Source of the DNA: Adineta steineri
Taxonomy: Eukaryota > Rotifera > Eurotatoria > Adinetida > Adinetidae
Length of the DNA: 64,000 nt
Direction of reading: 5' to 3'
Assembly: GCA_905250115.1 (NCBI GenBank)
Contig: CAJNOI010000109.1
Span: 261,550 to 325,549, forward strand
The number at the start of each line of letters is the position of its first letter. Within the stretch, counting starts at the first letter, position 1. The translations under genes were made by a program, and so were the position numbers. Below, piece by piece: positions 50,820 to 60,733 of this stretch. Under the pieces are notes generated by a model. That model was not told the origin of the DNA. It ran no database searches and saw only the letters and a list, made by a program, of their open reading frames with translations.

Positions 50820-51023
50820 TGCAAGATTTTTTGATCGAAATTTGTCATTATCGAGATTTTTTTTTTCGAACATTCAATTTTTCTAGATTTTCGTCTTCGA
50901 AATAAGGATTTTTCGAAGTATAGAGTTTTCTAAATTTTGTGTTTTCGAAATCATTTTTTTCGACTATATTCTTCGAGATTTTTTTTTTCGATCTTATTTC
51001 TTTCGATCTTTTGACACAATACC
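50820..51023. repeat. MULE right terminal inverted repeat
   Basis: Ends CGATCTTTTGACACAATACC at 51023. The interior is repeats of TTTCGA/TTCGAGATTTT, complementary to the left TIR. The inner boundary is approximate. Confidence 0.85.
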
Positions 51024-51554
51024 GAATAAACTCGTTATTTACAGTTGAGGAGTTAAGTAGAAAATTGTCTCGCAGTTTTCAACAAATACTTGAATGAAAT
51101 AAAATATTTTAAATTAATAATGGATTAAAATGAGTATATACTCATTAATACTTTAGTTCAGACTCATAAATTCCACCATAATAAATCGTACTTTACCAAA
51201 TAGTACGCTCATCTGCACTTGATTATTCAGTCATATGACGACTACGAAAAAATAAGCGCGTCATATATTGCATATTTTATTTCTTCGTCAATATGACTCC
51301 ATGCTTATTATTTTATCAAGGTAGAAAAATATCAATCTATGCATCGTATAATATAATAAAACAAAGGAAGATACAGTTTCGTACTTTTTTTTGCATATTT
51401 ATTTATACATTTGCATTTATTGTATTCATACTTAATATATTCATCTTCTATTCAAAGCATTGCTAAAATTCACAATATAAAAACATACGTTGAAATATAT
51501 TTCTACAACATTAATACATACGTAGATATATATTGAGAAGTTCTTATCTTAGCA
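51024..51554. other. Spacer and promoter region of the GMC oxidoreductase
   Basis: Begins with the right MULE target duplication. Otherwise AT-rich and without recognised features. Confidence 0.5.
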
Positions 51555-53411
51555 ATGATTTTATTATTATATGCTCTGATATCTATCAGTATTTATTTAC
51601 CATCTACAATCTGTGTACCATTAAACAGTTGTACAACAGGAAAACTAACTGCTATTTACGATTATATTGTTATTGGTTCAGGTCCTGGAGGTGCAACAAT
51701 TGCTACACGTCTAGCATTGAATGATTATAAAGTATTATTAATTGAAGCTGGACCAGATTATGATGATATCATTACTGAAACACCAGTATTTTGGCCAGAA
51801 GTTCAATTAGAACCGCAAATAACAGCACAATTTAATCCGTATCTTTATTCAAAAGAAGATAATAGAACAATACAATATCCAAGAGGAATTGCACTAGGTG
51901 GTTGTACACTAATTAATGCAATGATAATAATGACACCAAATCCATCAGAATGGGATGATATAGCAAATGCTACCAATGATACAAATTGGAGTTATGAAAA
52001 TATTAAGAGTAAATATCAACCATTAGTTGAAAATTGTGAATATTGTGCAAATAATGATATTGATGCAAATAAAAATGGTTGGTTAAATATATCAAGATCA
52101 ACAACTGGATTTGTAGAATCACCATTACTTACAAAAAATCCTGTTCTTACGGAATTATTAAAAGCAGTCAGTTCAGAAGTACCATATAATCCAGATGTGG
52201 ATAAAAATAATACTTATGATAGTTATTACTTTACACCTAAATCTGTTAGTCAAGATACAGGTCACAGGTCTGACACTTATAGACGTATAAAAGACGTACA
52301 AGCAATTAAACCAACAAAATTAGATGTTTGGACAAATACTTTTGTTACTAAAATAATTATCGATAATGGAACAAAAGAAGCATGTGGTGTAGAGTATGTC
52401 ATAGGTGCATTTTTATACAAAGCTAGTCCATTAGAACCACTGAATCCGGTTAAGAATGATTTTGTTAAATTATCAATATTTGCAAAACGTGAAATAATTG
52501 TATCAGGCGGTCAGTGGATGTCACCACAATTGTTACAACTCAGTGGAATTGGTAATAAAACTCTATTAGAGAAATTTAATATTAGTGTTATACAAGATTT
52601 ACCAGGTGTTGGTCAAAATCAGCATGATCGAAATGAAATGCCATATATTGTTAAATTAAAAGTCAATCCAAATTTTCCTGGACCAATCGATCCCGCTTGT
52701 ATTCTTGGAGGAATACTTAATAGTTCATGTTTAATTAATTCTACAATTAATGCACCAGACGATTTTTTATCATCAAATGCTATTCTTTTCAGTATACTTC
52801 GTTCTGCGGCACCAATAAAAGCTAACTTTCCGGATAGTGCATTATATTTTGCACCACTAAGATTTACTGGTTTCAGGAAAAATTGGGTAATAAAAGCAGC
52901 TCCATATACAATAGGACCATATATAACAGTTATTATCAATTATGCACGAGTTAAAAATAATTTAGGTACAGTTGAAATTAAATCAGCAAATCCATTTGAT
53001 ACACCACTAATTCAATTACGACATTTTGAAGGTCCAGATGGTCAAACAGAAGTTAACCAAATTATAGATCATATTCGTTTTCTACGAAAAATATTTATAC
53101 AAAGTAATTTTTCACAATATGTTGAGTTTGAAGAATTACCAGGTAGTAATGTCACAAGTGATGAAGACTTAAGTGATTATATACATAGAGAAGTATGGGG
53201 ACATCATGCCTGTTGTACAAATAAAATGGGCGATACAGAAAATGATCCATTGGCTGTTGTCAATTCAAAAGGACAAGTAAAAGGTGTGAAGAATTTACGT
53301 GTTGCTGATATATCAATATGGCGAGAAATGCCTGGTTATTTCCCTTTTCTACCAATTTCAATTGCATGTGAAAAAATAGCTAATGATATTATACAACTAG
53401 CTCGTACATAA
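51555..53411 (+). CDS. Secreted GMC-family FAD oxidoreductase, 618 aa
   Basis: The single-exon ORF from ATG 51555 encodes 618 residues, normal for GMC enzymes. A signal peptide (MILLLYALISISIYLPSTIC) precedes the FAD-binding motif YDYIVIGSGPGGATIATRLA. GMC signature 1 appears as PRGIALGGCTLINAMI, and signature 2 as SGGQWMSPQLLQLSGIG. The C-terminal active-site region is VWGHHACCTNKMGDTEND, with the catalytic His, then DISIWREMPGYFPFLPIS. Family members (choline, glucose and other alcohol oxidases/dehydrogenases) oxidise an alcohol with FAD; the substrate here cannot be assigned. Many N-x-S/T sites fit secretion. Signature 1 has LGGCTLINAM where GGSSxxNAM is usual, a mild divergence. No intron, unlike most neighbours, so transfer or retro-origin are possible but unproven. 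Confidence 0.88.
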   Translation: MILLLYALISISIYLPSTICVPLNSCTTGKLTAIYDYIVIGSGPGGATIATRLALNDYKVLLIEAGPDYDDIITETPVFWPEVQLEPQITAQFNPYLYSKEDNRTIQYPRGIALGGCTLINAMIIMTPNPSEWDDIANATNDTNWSYENIKSKYQPLVENCEYCANNDIDANKNGWLNISRSTTGFVESPLLTKNPVLTELLKAVSSEVPYNPDVDKNNTYDSYYFTPKSVSQDTGHRSDTYRRIKDVQAIKPTKLDVWTNTFVTKIIIDNGTKEACGVEYVIGAFLYKASPLEPLNPVKNDFVKLSIFAKREIIVSGGQWMSPQLLQLSGIGNKTLLEKFNISVIQDLPGVGQNQHDRNEMPYIVKLKVNPNFPGPIDPACILGGILNSSCLINSTINAPDDFLSSNAILFSILRSAAPIKANFPDSALYFAPLRFTGFRKNWVIKAAPYTIGPYITVIINYARVKNNLGTVEIKSANPFDTPLIQLRHFEGPDGQTEVNQIIDHIRFLRKIFIQSNFSQYVEFEELPGSNVTSDEDLSDYIHREVWGHHACCTNKMGDTENDPLAVVNSKGQVKGVKNLRVADISIWREMPGYFPFLPISIACEKIANDIIQLART

Positions 53412-53928
53412 ACAATTTTAATGTGAAACTAAAACTATTATTCATATATAACTTTTATCAATTAATCCATTTTTTTTCACATTTATTTTTAATTCAGAAT
53501 AAACTGCTTTCTTCTCATTTAAAACATTGTTGCAATACAAAATATCAATTTGTATAATATTTGCTTTGATTGAAAGCGTTTTTTACTATTTATTTTCATG
53601 ATTATCTAATCTTGAAATTACAATAATCGATTTGAAATCTAATTGATTACAAAATTCGTTTTACTTAAGTTTTAGTATATTATGATATCCTTACATTATA
53701 TACAATGTTTCAGCAGCAAATAAGGATTAATATTTTGAATTTTAAATAATTTTTTTCATACTTTAAAATTGATTAAAGTAAAATTTGCACTCTGTTTTTC
53801 TTTCACATGAGATAACAACTATACTGTATGAATATTTTATTTGAATATGTTGTGTCAGCTGTTGTTTTTTTCCAGGAGAGTATTGGGCTCTCTCTCAAAT
53901 AAATAAATAGCTGATAGCGTATTAAGAA
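53412..53928. other. AT-rich intergenic region
   Basis: No feature recognised. Confidence 0.5.
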
Positions 53929-55481
53929 ATGTATTATCTAAGAATGTCGTTATTTTACTTTTCGGCATGTTTTTTAATTCTACTATCACTCTTTCCATTG
54001 ATCAATGGTGTTGATAATGAAGATCAACAATGGATGGATTATATTCATCGATATGGCAAAAAATATGCAAGCGAAGCCGAAACACAACTACGTAAATCAT
54101 ATTTTCTTGTCAATTTGCATGAAGTTAGACAACATAATGCTCAATCTAATCAAACATACACAAAAGGCATCAATCAATTTTCAGATTTAAGTAAACTTGA
54201 ATTTGAAACAAACGTTCTTACACCACAATTAGCATTTGCTCCTATTCCACCACCAACGCCTATATCATCACCCATGAGTCGATCTTTGTCAACAGACGCT
54301 TCAGTTCCTCTTGGCTGTACACGTGACTCGAGCAATTGTTGCATCTCATCAGCCGATCCAAACAGTTGCTGCTTAGCACTTGGTTTAGGTTCATGGAATC
54401 GACGCCAATGTAGTTCAAGTAGCAGTATTGGAGGTATTGTTCCACACAATTGTGTACATCATGATTCTCAATGTTGCCGTTCATCATGGAATCCGACTGA
54501 ATGTTGTGCAGCTCTTGGTTTTGCATCTTGGGATGGTGGTTGGTGTCGAGGTGTACATTCAGCTAACGTTCCACAAGGATGTCAATCTTGGAATAGTCAC
54601 TGTTGTTCAGATAGTACAATGCCACAAAAATGTTGTCAAGTATTTGGTTTTGAATATTACGATGGAGCTTATTGTCGAGATTCGCAATTTTGGTATCCAG
54701 CAGGTGAAACTTTACCAAATGGTTATCCAAAGAATTTTGATTGGACATCATTGACCTATCGAGCAGTGACTGATGCAAAAAATCAAGGTGGATGTAATAC
54801 ATGTACATTCTTTGCGTAAGTATTATCAATTTGAACTGATTTATTTTTAAACATGAAATACATTTTTTATTCAGAGTTGCAGGAGCTTTAGAAAGTGCTT
54901 ATGCAATCAAACATCAACGGGATGCTGTTCCTCTCTCTGAACAACAACTGATTGATTGTTCAATGCCCAATAATGGTGGATGTTGGGCATCAAATTTTGA
55001 TGATTCATTGAATTATGTGATTCGATCACCTAAAACTGCTCTTGCTACTGAAAATCGATATCCATACCAAGGCCTATTCGATACTAATTTTTATTCTCAA
55101 GCGTGTAATGATCGATGGACTCAACGTATGGATGCTTCGCATTATTTTGAAAGTAAAGAAACTTATCATGATGCATGGGATACAATTAATGATGATCTTC
55201 TCATGCGTCTGGTGTCAAAAGGTCCCATTGCTATTGCTATCAATGCTGATTTTATGGGTGGTTATGGTGGTGGTGTCTACCAAGGTCCCTGTCCTCCACA
55301 TGTTAATCATGCAGTACTTTTGACAGGTTGGGGTACTGATGCACAAGGTATTCCATTTTGGCGTGTAAAAAATTCTTGGGGTACAGGTTGGGGTGAGAAT
55401 GGTTTTGCTCGTTTTGAACGTAAACCTGGACAAAATCAATGTTTCATCTATCATGAAGTAGCTCGTCCAACGGCTATGTAA
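53929..55481 (+). CDS. Cathepsin L-like cysteine protease with three inserted Cys-rich repeats (2 exons)
   Basis: Exons 53929-54815 and 54875-55481 join in frame to 497 residues. Order: signal peptide (FSACFLILLSLFPLING); I29 inhibitor prodomain (WMDYIHRYGKKYASEAE ... NQFSDLSKLEFE); a Pro-rich hinge; three ~42-residue repeats of the type C-x5-CC-x6-CC-LG-SW-C; and a papain-type C1A domain. Catalytic Cys lies in NQGGCNTCTFFA, His in HVNHAVLLTGWG and Asn in VKNSWGTGWGENGF. Papain-family enzymes cleave proteins in lysosomes or outside the cell after prodomain removal. Two oddities: the Trp after the catalytic Cys (CWAF) is Thr, and the Cys-rich block between prodomain and protease is not normal for cathepsins. 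It might tether or target the enzyme. The second in-frame ATG at 53944 is an equally good start. Confidence 0.88.
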
Positions 55482-55721
55482 AGGAAAAGAGAGAAAATAA
55501 TTTCTTTGCTTTTCATCAATATTTTTTGTTTTCAAAAAAAAAGATTTTAAATAAAGAAAATCGATGCATATACATCTTCTAGTATTTAACAATTATATAT
55601 AAAACTATTTGTCCTATTGCCTTTGATTGGTTGTATCATCACTCAAATCTGCAGTTACATTCAATCTATCTACTCACAATTATCCTCATCTTTTTAGAAA
55701 AACATAAAAGTAAAATTTTTT

Positions 55722-55774
55722 GGAGATGGGTGGTGTGGGTTTATGTCAAAACTAATACGCACGCCCACACCCTC
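55722..55774. repeat. Telomere-like foldback repeat 15
   Basis: G arm GAGATGGGTGGTGTGGGT and C arm GCACGCCCACACCCTCAA. First member after the 29-kb void. Confidence 0.8.
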
Positions 55775-55789
55775 AATACATAACAAATG

Positions 55790-55927
55790 TTATAAATAGT
55801 GATGACGAAAACGTTCACATAGTTGATGTGCATCATGAATATTTAATATTAATAATATACTAAATATTGCTAGAATAATAATAAGAAAGACATTTAAAAA
55901 TAATATTGCCATTATTCCGAATGACAT
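55790..55927 (-). CDS. Small single-pass membrane ORF (45 aa)
   Basis: A minus-strand ORF from ATG 55927 to TAA 55790. A ~24-residue hydrophobic stretch (FGIMAILFLNVFLIIILAIF and onward) is followed by a charged tail (HDAHQLCERFRHHYL). Composition is more protein-like than the surroundings, but nothing identifies it; it could be a terminal exon of another gene or chance. Confidence 0.25.
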   Translation of the reverse strand: MSFGIMAILFLNVFLIIILAIFSILLILNIHDAHQLCERFRHHYL

Positions 55928-56222
55928 ATTTTCTAAATTTATTCCCGTTACTAAATTTATCTAATAAATTGTTTGACTAGAATTTATTCATTATAATTTA
56001 AGTAGAATAATATGTGCTAATAATAATATAATACATCATATTAAATAATTTAGTATCATTAATAAACATATACTAATATTATTATATAAAAATATTTAAT
56101 AATTATTTGTTTAGGCTTTAGTGTTATTGCATAACAATTCCGAAAGAACATTATTTTCAATTTAATTTTTTTTAAAATACATCAAAACTTACAATAGGAA
56201 GAAGACAAGTTATATATATAAG
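55928..56222. other. AT-rich region upstream of the GH10 remnant
   Basis: No upstream GH10 exons are visible here, which is why the GH10 gene is called 5'-truncated. Confidence 0.55.
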
Positions 56223-57242
56223 CAATCAATGATACTAATACTACCAATCCATTAAATTTACGTGATAGCTTTTGGATGCGAAAATTAGGTCCAGATTTTC
56301 TTAAATTTGCTTTTCAATTTGCTCAAGCAGCTGATCCGAACGTAAAACTCTATTATAACGATTATGGTGTTGAAAGTATTGGATTAAAAGCAACTCGAAC
56401 ACTTAATTTAGTAAATTGGTTACGATCACAAGGGGCTACCATTCATGGTATCGGTTTACAATGGCATATCGATTTTTCAAGATCAATCGTTCGCGATGAT
56501 GGACATTATCAAAGTGCTCCACAATTTATTAATAATCAACTTGATATTTCAGTAACAGAATTAGATGTAACTATTCCAACGAATGGTGGTTATTTGATAG
56601 ATCGTGCAGATCCCTACAAACAAGCTATCGTCTATCGTGCTATGTTAGAATATGCGATTTATTTTTATCCTAAATGTGAAGCATTACTTACTTGGGGTTT
56701 TACTGATCGTTATAGTTGGCTTCAAGAATATTATAAAAAACAATAGAGGTGCTGGTTTACCTTTAGATTGGATGTATCTAGCAAAACCTGCATTTTTAGA
56801 AATGCAGGAACTAATGACGGGTGTTGTTGTTGATGGTGTTTATCGTCTTTCACCTCAGTTACAACCAGATAAATGTCTTGGTGCTTCTCAAATTGGTATT
56901 AATAGTATTGTTCAACTTTACAATGATGAATGTAATAAAACAAATCAAAAATGGAATATAACATGGCTTGGTGATGGAACCTATCGTTTCTCATTACAAA
57001 GTACTCAAAATTTTGTTCTTGGTACGTACAATGTGTCGGCATCATTAGGACACGTTCAAACATATAATTGGTTAGATAATGCTAATCAAAGATGGGCTTT
57101 TTCTGCAAAAGGTAATGATATATTTCGTATTGTACCACAAACAGCGTGGTGGAAAGTAATGACTACGAATGGTACATCAAATATTGGTATTGTTGATTAT
57201 TTTACCAGTAAATCTCAACATTGGATTTTAACTAAAGTGTAA
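56223..57242 (+). pseudogene. GH10 endo-xylanase-like glycosidase + ricin-type lectin domain, truncated and frameshifted
   Basis: Coding sequence opens right after a weak acceptor (TATATAAG, 56222) with INDTNTTNPLNLRDSFWMRK. It continues through GH10 landmarks: LYYNDYGVES, GIGLQWHID, the nucleophile Glu in DISVTELDV, and LLTWGFTDRYSW. The upstream half with the acid/base Glu (usually in a WDVVNEA context) is missing. Near 56735-56740 an A6 run breaks the frame; with five A the sequence continues YYKNNRGAGLPLDWMYLAKP. A beta-trefoil domain follows with three Q-x-W motifs (QKW, QRW, QHW), as in ricin-type carbohydrate-binding modules (CBM13-like). GH10 enzymes hydrolyse xylan and are mostly bacterial, fungal and plant; bdelloids are known for such acquired genes, so horizontal origin is likely. 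The truncation alone should abolish activity, even if the frameshift is a sequencing error. Confidence 0.8.
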
Positions 57243-57981
57243 AATATTTAAGAATTAGATCATGTAGTGAATTGAAGTTAAACTAAAGTTCTTTTCTTTG
57301 TACTGCATGAATAAATTGATTGGAAATTCATTGAAGAAGAATTTTCTTTTATCTATACGTTATATAAGAGAATGATTCTATTTTGTGATTGAATAAATGA
57401 AATATCTGATGATGGCGGTTGATTTTCATCTAATGAAGATGAAAGAACTGTAGTTCTTATAATAGACTTTCAGTTTTTAATGTTAGTTATAACTCATCAT
57501 CGTTATTACTGGTTATAATTTCGAACTAATAGGATAATGAGAAAGTCAACAACAAACTATAGAGGGTTAGAGTCGATATTTACGGAACCCATTATTTTTT
57601 TGAATATTTTCTGTTCTTCAGTATTTTTTCTTTCAGCTTTTCTACGATACATTAGTATAAATGAGTGACTACTCTTTGAACTTTATTCGAAATCTTATCG
57701 AGACGAACTAAAAAAAAATAACTTTTTCTTTCATTCCTATTCATATTATATAGTGTAACAAATAAAAGGTAAACAAAAGCGATTATTATGACATGCTTTC
57801 ATATTTTATCGATGACATTATTTATTCGTATTTCTTTCTTTAGGCTAATGATTGTATAAGTAGGACCGAAAATACGATATACGACAAATATTACTTCACT
57901 TATAGACAAATATCTTCACCTATACATACTCTATAACGAATATATATTTAAAGACAATATTTAACTCAACAGATTTCATTG
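57243..57981. other. AT-rich intergenic region
   Basis: No feature recognised apart from presumed promoter sequence of the F-box gene. Confidence 0.5.
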
Positions 57982-60095
57982 ATGTCTGATAACATGATAC
58001 CATCTCTTCTTACACTACCGGTCGAACTTTTCTATCGGATTCTTGATCATTTGAATCATCTCAATATTCTTTGTTCAATGTACAATGTTTGTGTACGATT
58101 CAATGCAATCGTCGACAGTTATTATCAATATGAGGTAAACCTCTTTGTTTTATCTCACTATCCGATTATTATGATATTCAAAATAATATTCATTCTAACA
58201 ATACTAATACTAAGTGAGAAAGAATGACTCAGTCTTCAACAGTAATCGAAAAGTTTCCTCTTTTTTCAATAAAACATGAGCTAACAATCAGAAAATCTCA
58301 TTTGACCTACAGTAAACGTATCATTTTCTTTTTTCAAATTCTAATACACACGCGTGATAGTCCTCGAAAAGTATCATAGTCTTTTTGCATTCATTATAAC
58401 AATTTTTACATGTTTGATAATATATTCGAATGTTTTCTTCTCTAAACGCAGTAAATACGGATGGGTAAATTTTCAGAATAGGAACATTCAGCATGAAGAA
58501 AAATTATCGTGAGAATGTGCATAAGATGTATTTGTGAGTGTAAGTATGTGTCTGGGTCACGGTGAACTTTTGATTCTGTACATATGTACGGCTTTAGATT
58601 AGTCTATGGATATGCCTATCAGGAGTTTTATCGATCGTTCATCATCGTCATCAAAAACCACGTACACCCACACCCTCAATATCGATCATTTTAAACATTC
58701 TTATTATTTTATATAGATACCCACTATACTGAATCTCGAAAACAATCAAATCGCCCCACAACAAGTACAACTTCTTGCTAATGCTCTACAACATAATAAA
58801 GTAACATTATACTTTCTCATACTATTATTTATGGACTATCTCTGACAGACATTCACCTCAATAGACATCTCTCGCAATCAAATTAATGATCAAGGAATAC
58901 AACATTTTGCTAATACTCTACAAAAAAACAAAGTAATAAAATACTTCTTGTCATGTTATAATTTACTTACTATTTTACGTAGACGCTCAGCATAATGAAC
59001 TTCACAAATAATGATATTCACGAACATGGTGCACAATATCTTGCTAACAGTTTACAGGAAAACAAAGTAACATTACTTTTTCTCGAATTTTCCCATCGTA
59101 TTATATATACACTGTATAACACAGATACTCACCATATTGAATTTCGGATACAATCAAATTGGTGATCAAGGAGCAAAATATTTTGCTGATGTTCTTGAAT
59201 ATAACGAAGTAAAATTGCACGCATTTCTAATTCTCTCATATTATTATCTTGTCATTATTTCATATAGACACTCATCGAAATAGATCTCTCTGCTAATCGT
59301 ATTGGTAACTCAGGACTACGACATCTTGCTAATGCTCTACAAAAAAATAAGGTAACATTACACTTGGCTTAAGTCAATCTTCTCATGCTCTATTTTCATT
59401 CACCGTATCGCATAGATGCTCAGCACGTTGAGTCTCAAATCTAACAAAATATGCGGTTACGGCGTACAGTATCTTGCTCATGCCCTACGAGAAAGCAATG
59501 TAATATTATACTTTCTTCTATTAAGTTCGTCATATTACATTCATTTACTATCTCATATAGACACTTAAAACAATACACCTCGGATTCAATGAGATTGGTG
59601 ACGACGGAGTAAAACATCTTGCTGATGCTCTTCAAGAAAATAAAGTAATGTAATCTCTCCTTCTAACCTTACCATTATATCATGCTCAATAATTTATCTA
59701 GACACTTATCACATTAGACCTTCAATGGAATCGAGTCAATAATTACGGGGCACAATATCTTGCTAATGCTTTACGACAAAATAAAGTATCATTTTTTTCT
59801 TCTATAGTCTTCTCATTCTGTTACTTACACAAGATTTCATATAGACACTCCTCAAACTAGACCTCTACGAAAATCAAATAGGTTTCAGCGGAGCGCTATA
59901 TCTTGCTGATGCTCTACAAGAAAATACAGTAATCTTATCTTATTTACCTTATAACTTCTTATTCGATTATCTATTGATTATTTCATACAGACACTTACCG
60001 AATTGAATCTTGGATACAATCCAATTGGTAATGATGGAAAAGAAAGTCTTGGGAAAATACTTCAAAATAATTCAGAAACCAAAATAATTTTCTGA
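57982..60095 (+). CDS. F-box / leucine-rich-repeat protein with one LRR per exon (11 exons)
   Basis: Exon 1 (57982-58134) encodes an F-box-like domain (LLTLPVELFYRILDHLNHLN). Nine exons of exactly 84 nt follow at 58717, 58849, 58983, 59125, 59268, 59416, 59561, 59702 and 59845. A last 105-nt exon (59991-60095) ends in TGA. All boundaries are phase 0 with GT-AG borders, giving 337 residues. Each 84-nt exon is one 28-residue ribonuclease-inhibitor-type LRR (TL-xLDL-xNQIGD-GAQHLANALQ-NK). F-box proteins bridge Skp1-Cullin ubiquitin ligases to substrates held by the LRRs. The LRR type also resembles NLR proteins, but no NACHT domain is present. The first intron is long (582 bp) and holds a telomere-like foldback repeat; the other introns are 48-64 nt. 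An alternative is that exon 1 and the LRR exons belong to separate genes. Confidence 0.82.
58510..58678. repeat. Telomere-like foldback repeat 16 (intronic)
   Basis: Degenerate G arm (GAGAATGTGCATAAGATG ... GTGAGTGTAAGTATGTG) and a clean C arm CGTACACCCACACCCTCAA, about 100 bases apart, in intron 1 of the F-box/LRR gene. Confidence 0.65.
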
Positions 60096-60733
60096 TTATT
60101 AAAACATTTGACTATGTCTCGTTCTTTAATTATAAATTATTTCTTCTTCTAAGATATTTCAAATATGTATTATATTCATATAGACTACCGTTTTTTTAAT
60201 ATTAATTACTTAGAAACATACTTCCACTTTATTCTATTGGAACGTTTTTGTTTTAGTCTCGAGGGTGGGTGTGGGTGTGCATATGCGTGTGAGGGTATAA
60301 ATAGGTTCGGGGGATGGTTACGATTGTGGGTATACCTTCTCTTGACCATTGTTCAGATCTACACTCTCAATTACACACACCTTGTCATGTTATACTGATT
60401 TCTTCTTTGTCTTTCTCTAATTATATTAAAATTATACAAATAATATGAAACTAAATTCTATTTAGTTAAGTTTTCATTTATTATGAGGTTTTAAGTAGCT
60501 ATTGAAAATAGATATTTTAATTTTACTGTTTTTTTGTATGATGATATCTCTATTTTGAATGTTCAAGGAAATCGTATTCAGATCGAAGTAATGCAGTAAA
60601 CTCAATCTATAATGTATTTTGAAGACTCGAACTCAATGGAATGATTTATGAATTGATCGTTTATTTTTGAAAATATTGAAGAAAAATACTAAAGATATTT
60701 AGTTTTTGTAATATATACTTTGTTTCCGTACTG
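60096..60733. other. Convergent intergenic region with one foldback repeat
   Basis: Lies between the 3' ends of the F-box/LRR gene and the minus-strand GPCR. Contains foldback repeat 17; otherwise AT-rich. Confidence 0.55.
60261..60383. repeat. Telomere-like foldback repeat 17
   Basis: G arm GAGGGTGGGTGTGGGTGTGC with a further G-rich stretch (GTGTGAGGGT, GTTCGGGGGATGG, ATTGTGGG). The weaker C arm is CACTCTCAATTACACACACC. Confidence 0.7.

Larger units (their letters stand above)
48668..51023 (+). mobile_element. Complete MULE-type DNA transposon (2,356 bp)
   Basis: It is bounded by an 8-bp target-site duplication GAATAAAC (48660-48667 and 51024-51031). Imperfect terminal inverted repeats of roughly 190 bp contain the near-identical core TGTCAAAAGATCGAAA (left at 48675; right as its reverse complement ending 51016). 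The TIRs are themselves arrays of A-rich units ending in TCGAAA. An intact spliced transposase gene lies between them. TIRs, TSD length and transposase type all agree with the Mutator/MULE superfamily. The intact coding sequence makes recent or current activity plausible. Confidence 0.92.

Noticed and set aside
56759-57242. Ricin-type domain as a toxin
   Set aside because: Only the carbohydrate-binding beta-trefoil is present, fused to a GH10 glycosidase; there is no ribosome-inactivating chain.
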